From Schaedlerella arabinosiphila (GTDB lineage: Bacteria > Bacillota > Clostridia > Lachnospirales > Lachnospiraceae): a stretch of 64,000 nt of DNA. Below the pieces are notes generated by a model. It had not been told where the DNA came from. It did not search any database and saw only the letters and a list, made by a program, of their open reading frames with translations. The translations under genes and the position numbers were made by a program. The stretch spans positions 2,852,001-2,916,000 of the forward strand of contig NZ_RHJS01000002.1 of NCBI RefSeq assembly GCF_003885045.1. The letters are read 5' to 3'. Of the stretch, positions 1 to 8,530 are shown in pieces. Every line of letters begins with the position of its first letter. Position 1 is the first letter of the stretch.

Positions 1-724
1 TATTGGTGGACTTCAGCGGGCCGCCTCCTGTCACCACATAGGCGGATGTATAATTCTGCAATGCGTTGATCGTCTGCATCACAATATTAAACAGCATGAC
101 CGGGCTGATCATCGGGAATGTAATTTTAAAAAATACTCTTACTTTCCCCGCCCCGTCAATTTGGGCCGCCTCATACAGATCCCGGGGAACCTGCTTTAAC
201 GCCGCGAAAAACAGAACCATGGATGAGCCGAATTGCCAGATGTCAATCAGCCCGATGGTGAACAGCGCATATTTCGGGTCTCCGAGCCAGTTCACCTCTG
301 TTCCCAGAAGGTGGTTGATGATTCCGGTTTTCATAAACATCACCCGCCACAACGCGGAAATCGCAACGCTTCCTCCTAAAATCGACGGAAGATAATACAT
401 CGTGCGGAACACCCGGATTCCTTTTATTTTCATACTTAATATCAAAGCCACAATCAAAGCAAATATCAATTTTGCCGGAACCACCATCACAATATATTTG
501 ATAGTCACCCACATGGAATGAAACAAATCCGTGTCTGCCGTAAACATTCTTATGTAGTTTTCCAGGCCGATAAACCGATATTCCCCTCCCAGTTTAATAT
601 TCGTCAAAGAATACCGAAATGAATTTACCAGCGGGATCAATTGAAACATCAGAAATCCAATCATCCACGGAAGAATATACAGATATCCTTCCGCCTCTCC
701 AAGCGTTCTCCTCGTCCTTTTCAT
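1..724 (-). CDS. Sugar ABC transporter permease (MalF/UgpA type), 3' end outside window
   Basis: Inner-membrane subunit of a carbohydrate ABC importer. I translated the minus strand from an ATG at 724, preceded by an AGGA-type ribosome site; the frame is open to the window edge (241 codons). The product starts MKRTRRTLGEAEGYLYILPW and has several hydrophobic helices. Near the end it carries the permease EAA loop (EAAQIDGAGKVRVFFKITFP), which docks on the ATPase. The C-terminus is missing because the window ends, not because the gene is broken. The lipoprotein binding protein lies 87 bp upstream in the same direction, so the two likely share an operon with a second permease beyond the window. 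The substrate is unknown. The sensor kinase and AraC-type regulator next door are the likely controllers. Confidence 0.93.
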   Translation of the reverse strand, partial: MKRTRRTLGEAEGYLYILPWMIGFLMFQLIPLVNSFRYSLTNIKLGGEYRFIGLENYIRMFTADTDLFHSMWVTIKYIVMVVPAKLIFALIVALILSMKIKGIRVFRTMYYLPSILGGSVAISALWRVMFMKTGIINHLLGTEVNWLGDPKYALFTIGLIDIWQFGSSMVLFFAALKQVPRDLYEAAQIDGAGKVRVFFKITFPMISPVMLFNIVMQTINALQNYTSAYVVTGGGPLKSTN

Positions 725-811
725 AGCGTCATCTTCCTGCTTTCCGGAGGATTGGCAGTTCTGCCAGCCCTCCTGTGTTTGTTCGTATTCTGAAAAGCTG
801 CTTATTGTTTT

Positions 812-2146
812 TTATTTCTGCAGGCGTCCAAGAGTTTCTTCCAGAAGGCTCATTGCATCATTTGTTATACTCTCCACATCTCCCTGGTCGTACGCAATTT
901 TCTCTACCGCGTCCTGGAGGATTTCCACCACCTCTGTGGGAGTGTAAAGGTTTTGATGGATCGTACCCGTTTCCCCTGCTTTCGTAATTGCGGATACAAG
1001 CACCGGGTCCGCATATCCCTTTTCCTCACAGATCTTCTGTCCTTTCTCTGTAGGGGGAACAGAACGGCAGGTCTTCAGGGTATTGATGGCTGTCTCATCA
1101 TTATAAAAATAATTCAGGAAATCCGCCGCCACCTCCGGATGCTCGCATTTCGAGGAAACAGCCAGCATCTGAGGCGGTATATACAGGATTCCGGATTCCT
1201 CGGCGTCTTCAAATTCCGGCATACTCAGTGCTGCCGCGGTCTCCTGAAAATCATAATATCCTTCAAATATATTGGATGTGGCGCCGTAAACAACTGCCAG
1301 CTCATGATTGATCCATTTTGGATTTGTATTCAGTTTTAATGCATAAGGCGCGCTGTCTGCCGCAGGTTCAATCACATCATTCGCATACATTTCATGGATC
1401 AGGGTAAATGCCCTCTGCAGGTCTTCTTTTGTAAAATTCATTTCCATAGTATCTTTATTCACCAGATCTTCTCCGGTGATCTGCGCCATGATGGAACCCA
1501 GCAATTCTTTTCCAAGAGTCTCAATGTCAATGTTAAACAGATAACAGGACTCATTGGCCTGATGGATCGCTTTTCCGGCTTCTATAAAATCATCCCATGT
1601 CCGGATCTCTTCTGCATCCACATCCGCTTCTTCGAATAACGCAGTATTGGCAAGCCAGATTCCGCCGTTGATCCCGGTCGGTACCGCAATCATTTTTCCG
1701 TCATAATAGGAAAAATTCTTGATAAACTCCTGGTTGAAATCGGATGTATCCAGCACGTCTGCGTAATCCTCCAGATTCACAAACACATCTCCGATGGCCA
1801 TCAGATCTGAAACCGTATTCGCATTGTACTGAATGATGTCCGCCACAGTCCCTCCTGAAAGCTGGGTAGTCAGTTTTTCAAAATATCCGTCATAGCCTCC
1901 GTACTCTGCTTCAATTGTCACATTGGGATGCTCCTTCTCATACTGCTCTATGACATCCAGCGTGGCCTGATGCCGAACATCATCTCCCCACCACATGAAC
2001 CGGAGTTTGATTTTCTCATCTGAACTTTCAGCAGTCTGTTCTTCCTTTTTTGCTTCCTGTCCGGCAGTACCGCATCCCGGGACTGTAAAAACAGATGCAG
2101 TGACCAGTGCTGCGCACAGCAGCCTTGCAAGACACTTTCTTTTCAT
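812..2146 (-). CDS. Extracellular sugar-binding lipoprotein of ABC transporter
   Basis: Family 1 solute-binding protein that would capture an oligosaccharide or sugar outside the cell and hand it to the adjacent permease. I prefer the ATG at 2146 because GGAGGAAC sits 4-11 bases upstream; an in-frame start at 2191 adds 15 residues before the signal peptide. The N-terminus MKRKCLARLLCAALVTASVF followed by a VPGC lipobox predicts a lipoprotein signal peptide with lipidated Cys. The mature part has the typical opening KIKLRFMWWGDD and a length of about 440 residues, normal for the family. It is divergent from the response regulator at 2326. The ligand cannot be read from the sequence. Confidence 0.93.
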   Translation of the reverse strand: MKRKCLARLLCAALVTASVFTVPGCGTAGQEAKKEEQTAESSDEKIKLRFMWWGDDVRHQATLDVIEQYEKEHPNVTIEAEYGGYDGYFEKLTTQLSGGTVADIIQYNANTVSDLMAIGDVFVNLEDYADVLDTSDFNQEFIKNFSYYDGKMIAVPTGINGGIWLANTALFEEADVDAEEIRTWDDFIEAGKAIHQANESCYLFNIDIETLGKELLGSIMAQITGEDLVNKDTMEMNFTKEDLQRAFTLIHEMYANDVIEPAADSAPYALKLNTNPKWINHELAVVYGATSNIFEGYYDFQETAAALSMPEFEDAEESGILYIPPQMLAVSSKCEHPEVAADFLNYFYNDETAINTLKTCRSVPPTEKGQKICEEKGYADPVLVSAITKAGETGTIHQNLYTPTEVVEILQDAVEKIAYDQGDVESITNDAMSLLEETLGRLQK

Positions 2147-2228
2147 AGTAATGTTCCTCCTTTTTCGTCTGTCTGTTTTTGATATAACCAAACTAACATA
2201 AACACATTTTTCGTTCCAGGTACATTTC

Positions 2229-2258
2229 TTGACATTTATTCTGACATTATGATAATAT
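2229..2258 (+). promoter_or_regulatory. Probable sigma-A promoter of the response regulator gene
   Basis: A TTGACA hexamer at 2229 and a TAATAT hexamer at 2253 are separated by 18 bases (a GATAAT at 2251 gives 16). It points toward the response-regulator gene and leaves a leader of about 60 bases. Confidence 0.55.
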
Positions 2259-2325
2259 GATTCCCATAAGTATCATTTTTTAATATTTCTACTCTTTTTA
2301 TGTCATAAACGAGGGAGGGAGCAGG

Positions 2326-3084
2326 TTGCTGAACTTAGTGATTGTGGAAGATGAATCGAATATCCGCGAATGCCTTGTCCATCTTTTTCCATGGGATTCC
2401 CTGGGGATTCATGTGGCTGCCGCTTTTTCCAACGGGCAGGATGCCTTTCACTATCTGTCTGCAGAGCATGCGGATATTCTTTTAACCGATATCCGCCTTC
2501 CGAACATTTCCGGCCTTGATTTGATCCGGATGCTCCGGGAAAATAAAAATCCCATCGAGGTTGTAATTCTCACTGGATATAAGCATTTTGACTATGCAAG
2601 GCAGGCAATCCGGTATAAGGTACATGATTTTCTTTTAAAGCCAATCAAGTATGAAGAACTCACCGCCGCAATGCTGCGGATCAAAGACCTGCTTGAGAAT
2701 ACAGACGATCCTTCGGTGGATTCGGCTGGCGAAGCAGACAACACGTATCATCAGAAGCTCATTGCAATGGCAAAAGAATATGTAGAAAATCATTTGTGTG
2801 ATGCCTCTCTGGAAAATACTGCCGTATACGTTCATCTGAGCCCCGGTTATTTTTCAAAGTTATTCCATAAAATAACACAGTCCACATTTTCAGACTATTT
2901 AACCCGGTGCAGGATGGAACGAGCGGCCCAATTATTAAATGATGTGAAGTTCAAAACCTATGAGATCTCATTGATGGTAGGATATGATAATCCAAAGAAT
3001 TTTACCCGTGCTTTTAAACAATATTTTAAAGTCACGCCGCGAGAATACAGAAATTGTATTTCCGGAGACCGGGAGAAAAGCTGA
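2326..3084 (+). CDS. Response regulator, receiver plus AraC-type HTH (YesN-like)
   Basis: DNA-binding response regulator, 252 residues. The receiver domain (about 1-120) has the acidic pair in VEDE and the phospho-acceptor Asp55 in LLTDIRLP, with the conserved Lys in LLKPIKYEE. After a short linker the C-terminal 100 residues form a double helix-turn-helix of AraC type, ending with the usual MVGYDNPKNFTRAFKQYFKVTPREYR signature (given here by region, about residues 214-242). The start is a TTG at 2326 following a GGAGG-like site; no better ATG exists upstream. The partner kinase follows 155 bp downstream. The pair is divergent from the sugar ABC transporter, which is its most likely target. 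Confidence 0.93.
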   Translation: MLNLVIVEDESNIRECLVHLFPWDSLGIHVAAAFSNGQDAFHYLSAEHADILLTDIRLPNISGLDLIRMLRENKNPIEVVILTGYKHFDYARQAIRYKVHDFLLKPIKYEELTAAMLRIKDLLENTDDPSVDSAGEADNTYHQKLIAMAKEYVENHLCDASLENTAVYVHLSPGYFSKLFHKITQSTFSDYLTRCRMERAAQLLNDVKFKTYEISLMVGYDNPKNFTRAFKQYFKVTPREYRNCISGDREKS

Positions 3085-3238
3085 CCGGCTGCATCGCTGA
3101 CTGACTCCGGCGCAGCGATGGAGTGAACAGCGGGCGGTGCTTGCCCGGTGATTCATACCTTATGAAACGGCCGAATGGCCATAATGGGGTGCCCTTGAGT
3201 ATACAATTCTTTACCAGAAAAGGCTAGGTGTTTGTTTT

Positions 3239-5032
3239 ATGAAGCAAAAATATTTTATCCACAAATTTACCCGCTATTTTTTTATTTTTTCTCTGCCTGT
3301 AATCATCATCGGCCTTTTATTAACCGTATATTCCTTTTTTCAAATCCGCGAAAATTCCAATACTCAGGCCCAAAGCTCGTTTCAGGCCAGCAGCCAGCTC
3401 ATGGAAGAAATCCTCACAAAAGGGGACGATATTGCTGATATGATGAATACGAACAGTGGGATTTCCATGTCCATGTACCGGATTTTGAATCAAAATTCAA
3501 TGAATTATAAAGAAAATGTAACGAAAAATATTATGTTCAATATTCTTGAAAACTTAAAATCCAGTTTTTCCTACATTAATTCTGTATATGTCTACTTTCC
3601 GAATGAGAAAGATTACTTCTTTCAGACCACTGAAAAGCTGACCTCCATCCAGGATTCTGCTGACCGGCAATGGCTCAGCGACTTCAAGGAGCACACCCCG
3701 GATGAGGATAAATGGATCGTTCTGCGTTCCTTCCAGAATTATCATTTTGAAAAGGAGCATCCGGCGATCACTATTTACAGAAGAATCCGCTATTATGGCG
3801 GTGTTCTTGTTGTGAACTTAAATCAGTCTGTTTTGTCCGAACTTTTGTCCTCTCTTGAAAACTATCCCAATGAGTCCATATTTGTCACAAACTCAGAGGG
3901 CCATGTGCTGTTTTCAAATGCAAATGCGGACAAACTGCATTTCAAACCGGATCAGGGGATTCATGAACAGCTTTCCCTTCCGCTGACAGATACAGGACAC
4001 TATCTGTCTTCTGTAAAATACAACAAGCATTCCTATGTGTTGACGGAATTTACCTACCCCGATTATGACCTGCATTTTTTATCCCTTGTTCCTTCCCGGG
4101 ACATTTACCGCCTGCTGTACAATATTCTTTATTGTGTGGTCATCGGATGCCTCGCCGCCGCGGTACTGTGTCTTTTATTCAGCCTGTATCTGACCAATAA
4201 AAATTTTCATCAGATTGAACGACTGCTGGATATACTCTGGTGTGCAGAAAGGGGAACTCTTTCTCTGGATGACAGCGGGGAATTTATAGATGCGGAAAAA
4301 CTGGATGAATACAATTTGATTTTAAACCGGGTCATCTTTACTTTTGTCCGGAATAATATGCTGACCATGCAGCTAAAAGAATGGCAGTTGAAAAAGACAA
4401 TCAGCGAATTGAAGGCACTCCAGCTTCAGATCAACCCGCATTTTTTCTTTAATACCCTGCAGTCGATTGATATGGAAATCGTAAAGAATGAAGGATACCT
4501 TGCTCCTGCGAGCAGGCTGGTCCATGCGCTTTCTGATATCCTCCGGTATGCACTCAGCGACTCTAAAACTTCCGTTTCTTTAAAGGACGAAATTCAGTCC
4601 TGCAAAGAATACATGGAAATCCAGAAATTCCACCACCCCGGGCAGATTGTGCTGTTGTGGGATTATGATGATTCGATTTTAAACTATCGCGTGATCCGTC
4701 TGCTGTTTCAGCCTCTGCTTGAGAACAGCATCCATTACAGCATCCGCTGCCCTTCGGATTCTCTGGTGATTCGGATTAAGATTTTTGAGAAAGGGGAGGT
4801 TTTAAAGTTTCATATTTTGGATAATGGGGTGGGGATTGAAAAGAATAGACTGCAGCAGATCCGGGAATCTCTGCAGTCTGCGGAAGAACAGGAACATCAT
4901 ATCGGGATGAAGAATACGCATAAGAGGCTTGTGCTGACTTATCCTGGGAATGAAGGGCTGACGATTGTCAGTCAGGAGGGGAAGGGGACTTGTGTTCGGT
5001 TTGAGGTCCCGAAGGAGGGGACACACAAATGA
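3239..5032 (+). CDS. Sensor histidine kinase, YesM-like
   Basis: Membrane sensor kinase of 597 residues. It has an N-terminal membrane segment (about 12-36), an extracellular sensing region of about 260 residues, a second membrane segment (about 295-320), a linker (HAMP-like, weak), then the His_kinase domain with His401 in LQINPHFFFNTLQ and an HATPase domain with the N-box LLFQPLLENS and G-box ILDNGVGI. Length and order match the YesM/LytS class that works with AraC-type regulators such as the one just upstream. The kinase probably senses a carbohydrate, directly or through the neighbouring binding protein, and phosphorylates Asp55 of the regulator. Confidence 0.93.
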   Translation: MKQKYFIHKFTRYFFIFSLPVIIIGLLLTVYSFFQIRENSNTQAQSSFQASSQLMEEILTKGDDIADMMNTNSGISMSMYRILNQNSMNYKENVTKNIMFNILENLKSSFSYINSVYVYFPNEKDYFFQTTEKLTSIQDSADRQWLSDFKEHTPDEDKWIVLRSFQNYHFEKEHPAITIYRRIRYYGGVLVVNLNQSVLSELLSSLENYPNESIFVTNSEGHVLFSNANADKLHFKPDQGIHEQLSLPLTDTGHYLSSVKYNKHSYVLTEFTYPDYDLHFLSLVPSRDIYRLLYNILYCVVIGCLAAAVLCLLFSLYLTNKNFHQIERLLDILWCAERGTLSLDDSGEFIDAEKLDEYNLILNRVIFTFVRNNMLTMQLKEWQLKKTISELKALQLQINPHFFFNTLQSIDMEIVKNEGYLAPASRLVHALSDILRYALSDSKTSVSLKDEIQSCKEYMEIQKFHHPGQIVLLWDYDDSILNYRVIRLLFQPLLENSIHYSIRCPSDSLVIRIKIFEKGEVLKFHILDNGVGIEKNRLQQIRESLQSAEEQEHHIGMKNTHKRLVLTYPGNEGLTIVSQEGKGTCVRFEVPKEGTHK

Positions 5033-5182
5033 TTTATTTAATCACATTTTTGGGCGGCGTATTCAAGAGGCTGGAAAGTATACCCTTTTTTAAGGTTTTC
5101 CCGTATTCCTAACCGTCATTTAGAGCCAAAATCAATCATCATTCATTAAAATACTGTCTTTAAAGGATCATTTATCAAGAAT

Positions 5183-5208
5183 AAGCCAATCCGATTTAGG
5201 ATTGGCTT
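5183..5208. terminator. Stem-loop between kinase gene and polysaccharide cluster
   Basis: A perfect 10-bp stem AAGCCAATCC/GGATTGGCTT with a 6-base loop. No run of T follows on either strand, so it is only a possible terminator or RNA-end structure. The rest of 5033-5266 shows no gene. Confidence 0.4.
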
Positions 5209-5266
5209 CATAAAACAACAGTTTTCACGGATTCAGGTTTTAGAAAATGTAAAAACGATAAGTTAT

Positions 5267-5797
5267 TCATCGCTTACTTTCCTTGCACTTGCTTACGATC
5301 AGTTCCCGGTTATGTTCTCCGTCCCGTCCTTTCTTCAGTTCGTACACATATGGCAGCCCTGTTGCCGTATGGAATGGGTAATTCTGAAATGCAACAACGG
5401 TATTCCAAAGGCTCCTCTCATTCTTCCTTTTCATCAAAGCTCGCACAGCCTTTTTCTGCTCACAGAACAGATTGATCAGCTCCGCATTCAGCGAAACCTC
5501 ATCCGGTTTATAAGTCATCTTTGTGTATGGCAGAAACCATTGACGGATGATTTCTTAAGCCCTGTGATCATCTGGATTTTCTCTAGCATCTTGCCCTTCG
5601 AGAGGAGCAGACTGTTCACTGTTGTACACCCCATCTTTGATTAGCAGTTTACGAATCTTGATTGTTGACATGAAAAACTCTTCCGCTGTCCGTTTCAATT
5701 CCTTTGTTTCCAAATAGGATTCCGTTACTGCCTTCAGTAGTTCTGTCATGATCTTCTCAGGATCATATTTCGTTTTTTCTTGGTTTTTCCATTCCAC
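5267..5797 (-). pseudogene. Broken helix-turn-helix protein, two frameshifts
   Basis: Two reading frames, 5555-5797 (80 codons) and 5267-5518 (83 codons), plus a third-frame bridge between them, together look like one former gene. The first part has a helix-turn-helix-like stretch (KRTAEEFFMSTIKIRKLLIK). The bridge, in a different frame near 5540-5600, reads GKMLEKIQMITGLKKSSVNG, a second HTH-like segment. After another one-base shift near 5535 the frame continues as LPYTKMTYKPDEVSLNAELI, into the second part. The C-terminal part has the phrase SLWNTVVAFQNYPFHTATGL, which I recall from small Lachnospiraceae regulators, but I cannot assign a named family. It lies downstream of the polysaccharide genes in the same direction and is probably non-functional. 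Confidence 0.65.
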
Positions 5798-5875
5798 TCC
5801 TTTATTTTCATTTCAATCCAATTTGCTATTTGCAAATTTCAAGTAAGGTGGGGGACACAGGGGACTGACGAATGC

Positions 5876-7072
5876 TTATAACGCCGCTTTAAGTTTCTCT
5901 GCTATAAATTCTACCTCTCTATATTCCAAATAAGGATGTATCGGTAAGCATAAAACAGTACTACAGAGCTTCTCAGTCGTCTGACACTCAGCATCCGCAC
6001 TTCTGGTTCCCTCAAATGCACCCTGCAGATGCATAGGCTTGATATAATAGATATTTGTTGGAATACCATCCGCTTTCAGTTGAGTCTGCACTCTCTTTCT
6101 ATACTCAATCTGTTCATTATCAGAAGGCTGCTCAGGTAACTGTACGGTGTATTGAGCCCAAGAACTATACATAGCTTCTTGTACCGTTGGTAATCCGAGA
6201 CCTTCTACATCAGATAATAACTCTGAATAATGATTCGCCACACGATTCACTTTATTCAGTTCTTCATCTCTGAACACATCAAATTTGCCAAGCAAAACAC
6301 CTGCTTGCAATGTATCAAGACGGCTGTTCATGCCAAGTCTAATATTATTATATTTAGCATTTGGATCATTGAGATTCTGCGTATCCTTACCATGCACGGC
6401 GATTGAACGGCAGAGTAAAGCAATCCCATCATCGTTTGTGAATATCGCACCACCATCCCCATAGCAACCTAGCGGCTTTGCTGGGAAGAAAGATGTGGTT
6501 GCGATGTCACCTAGAGAGCAGGCCATGTGTACTTTTCCAGTTGAATCTTTATAACTTCCACCGAAGCCCTGCGCTGCATCCTCTAATAAAAGTAATCCAA
6601 ACTTATCACAGATTGCTCGGATCGCCGGGACGTCGAACGGCTGGCCGAAAAGATCCACAGCAACAACGGCACGAGGTTTTAATTGACCTTCGCTTATAAT
6701 CTTCTCTACCGCTGATTCAAGTGATAAAGGATCAATGTTGTAAGTATCCTTCTCTACATCCACAAAAACAGGAGTCGCTCCGATAGTTGCTGGACATTCT
6801 CCTGAACTGAAAAAAGTAAAGTCTGGAACGAATACAGCATCGCCGGCTCCTACGCCGTGTGATAATAATGCGACACTTATAGCATCTGTTCCATTGGCAC
6901 ATGATATGCAGTGTTTAACGCCCACATAGGATGCCAGTGTTTGTTCTAATTTTTTTACCTCTGAGCCGGAGATGAAATGAGCAGAAGATATTACGGATTG
7001 TATATTCTTATCTACTGCATTCCTTATATGTTTATATTGTATTTGTAAATCTCTGAATTGAATATTTCCCAT
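5876..7072 (-). CDS. DegT/DnrJ/EryC1 aminotransferase, WbpE-like
   Basis: PLP-dependent nucleotide-sugar aminotransferase of 398 residues, the usual family length. Visible features are the SCANGTDAISVAL phosphate-binding turn near residue 58, the LLEDAAQGFGG segment with the PLP-contacting Asp, and the Schiff-base Lys near residue 192 in SFFPAKPLGCYGDGG. A GGAG site precedes the ATG at 7072. With the dehydrogenase, Gfo/Idh/MocA oxidoreductase, acetyltransferase and 2-epimerase in the same cluster, it fits the WbpE step: transfer of an amino group from glutamate to C3 of the 3-keto-GlcNAc-uronate nucleotide. WbpE specificity is inferred from gene company, since the family is broad. It is the last intact gene of the cluster. 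Confidence 0.88.
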   Translation of the reverse strand: MGNIQFRDLQIQYKHIRNAVDKNIQSVISSAHFISGSEVKKLEQTLASYVGVKHCISCANGTDAISVALLSHGVGAGDAVFVPDFTFFSSGECPATIGATPVFVDVEKDTYNIDPLSLESAVEKIISEGQLKPRAVVAVDLFGQPFDVPAIRAICDKFGLLLLEDAAQGFGGSYKDSTGKVHMACSLGDIATTSFFPAKPLGCYGDGGAIFTNDDGIALLCRSIAVHGKDTQNLNDPNAKYNNIRLGMNSRLDTLQAGVLLGKFDVFRDEELNKVNRVANHYSELLSDVEGLGLPTVQEAMYSSWAQYTVQLPEQPSDNEQIEYRKRVQTQLKADGIPTNIYYIKPMHLQGAFEGTRSADAECQTTEKLCSTVLCLPIHPYLEYREVEFIAEKLKAAL

Positions 7073-7089
7073 TTTATTTGTCTCCTTTA

Positions 7090-7275
7090 AAATTCTTTAA
7101 TGAACATCCCCGGGGCAGAGCCATCAAACGTCCACTGGACGTTTGCCTCACTGTGCGAGCTGGGTATCGCTTCGCTACGCCCAACGGATTTGCACCTTTT
7201 CGCATGATGCTCAAAGACGCAAACCGTCCGCATAAATGCGGCTTCTCGTCGCAAGCGTCAGGGAATTAGCCCCCA
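7090..7275. repeat. GC-rich intergenic block with palindromes, possible small non-autonomous element
   Basis: About 180 bases of clearly higher GC than the surrounding cluster. It contains the inverted repeat AAACGTCCA-C-TGGACGTTT near 7127-7145 and other short palindromic words, and no supported gene. I recall similar blocks recurring in Lachnospiraceae genomes but cannot verify copy number here; only one copy is in this window. Confidence 0.4.
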
Positions 7276-7308
7276 TTGAGATTAAATCACAATACGATGA
7301 TAACTCTA

Positions 7309-7809
7309 CTATACGACTGGCTCTCTTTCTAATACCTTTTCAACTACCTCATTGATATGTTTGCATTCGACATCGGGTTTTACGCAAACATAGGAATAAG
7401 AAACCTCCTCTATATTTGAATTTGCTTCTAAATCAATTATTGTTGCTTGCAATTTTGAAATAGCCTTCTTAATTTCATCTTCCTCGTTAGAAATCTGTCC
7501 TTCTCTAAGAAGATTTACGGCATAAAAAAGCTTACCATTTATAGAAAAAAAATCGAAACATAGTATTGTGGTGTTTCTGCAGTTCCTTAATCAACCCATC
7601 GTGATAATTGTATCTTAGTGGATCATCGTCAACCTTCAACTCTTCTATCGATCTTACTTTTGATGCCATGATAGTTCCACAGTGAATACTCAAACCCTCA
7701 TTCTGCCCATCTACTACAGAATTCATGAATTCTGTATCATCAGATATTGATCCGAAAACTCAAACAATTTTCTACTGTCATCATAAAGAACACAATAAAA
7801 ACTTCTCAT
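7309..7809 (-). pseudogene. Small unknown gene broken by two frameshifts, one at an 8-T tract
   Basis: An ATG at 7809 overlaps the stop codon of the acetyltransferase gene (ATGA), the usual coupling in this cluster. It opens a frame MRSFYCVLYDDSRKLFEFSD that soon stops. A second frame continues as SDDTEFMNSVVDGQNEGLSI and ends after MFRFFFYKW. At the run of eight T (minus strand) just before that end, removing one T would join it to SINGKLFYAVNLLREGQISN and on to a stop at 7309. Restored, the protein would be about 160 residues, soluble and rich in acidic and hydrophobic residues. I recognise no family. It may be a decaying gene, a slippage-controlled gene, or contain sequencing errors. Confidence 0.6.
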
Positions 7810-8387
7810 ATCGCTTCTACCAATTCTCCATCCACAGCCTTATACCGTCTTCCACAGTTCGGACATATGAATATCCCTTCATCATTTTCTCGCAGAACCT
7901 GCCCACACTCACAGACCCACCCGATCTGCTTTGCGGGAACACCGGCCATTAGGGCATAAGGCTTCACATTACTTGTCACTACAGCCCCTGCAGCAATTGT
8001 GGCATGATGACCAATCTCATGACCACAGACGATAGTGCAGTTCGCCCCTAATGTCGCATCGTGACGGATGGTAGTAGGGAGATATTTATGGTTCTTAGGA
8101 TAACGTGAACGCGGCGTTAGATCATTTGTGAAAACACAACTGGGTCCGCAGAATACATAATCCTCTATTGTCACCCCCTCGTAAACAGATACATTATTCT
8201 GAATCTTTACTCCATCGCCAATCGTTACATTATTGGATATGTTAACATTCTGGCCAAGGGCGCATGAAGATCCTATCATAGCTCCAGATTGAATGTGAGA
8301 AAAATGCCAAATCTTTGAATTGTCTCCAATTATGACGTTATCATCTATTATTGCTGTTTCATGCTTAAAGTAATTGTTTGTTTTCAT
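7806..8387 (-). CDS. UDP-2-acetamido-3-amino-glucuronate N-acetyltransferase, WbpD-like, with zinc-ribbon tail
   Basis: Left-handed beta-helix acetyltransferase of 193 residues. I chose the ATG at 8387 (MKTNNYFKHETAII), with GGTGG upstream, over the in-frame 8441 start. The hexapeptide repeat run (IIGDNSKIWHFSHIQSGAMI and onward) and the segment CVFTNDLTPRSRYPKNHKY are typical of WbpD/WlbB, which N-acetylate the C3 amino group made by WbpE. The last 45 residues hold two CxxC pairs (CECG and CPNCGRRY), a probable zinc ribbon also seen in some homologues. The gene sits between the AlgX-like gene and the broken small gene, and WbpE lies downstream, so steps 3 and 4 of the pathway are together. 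Confidence 0.88.
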   Translation of the reverse strand: MKTNNYFKHETAIIDDNVIIGDNSKIWHFSHIQSGAMIGSSCALGQNVNISNNVTIGDGVKIQNNVSVYEGVTIEDYVFCGPSCVFTNDLTPRSRYPKNHKYLPTTIRHDATLGANCTIVCGHEIGHHATIAAGAVVTSNVKPYALMAGVPAKQIGWVCECGQVLRENDEGIFICPNCGRRYKAVDGELVEAI

Positions 8388-8530
8388 ATCTACCACCTTT
8401 GCTATTAAGCATAAAAGCCGGTTCATAATTCCAAATTCCAAATAATATGTTTTTCATACCAAATGCCAAGTAAATCGGAATTAAATACACAATTGCTCTT
8501 AATCCTTTCATTTGAATCTTTTTCTGTTTC

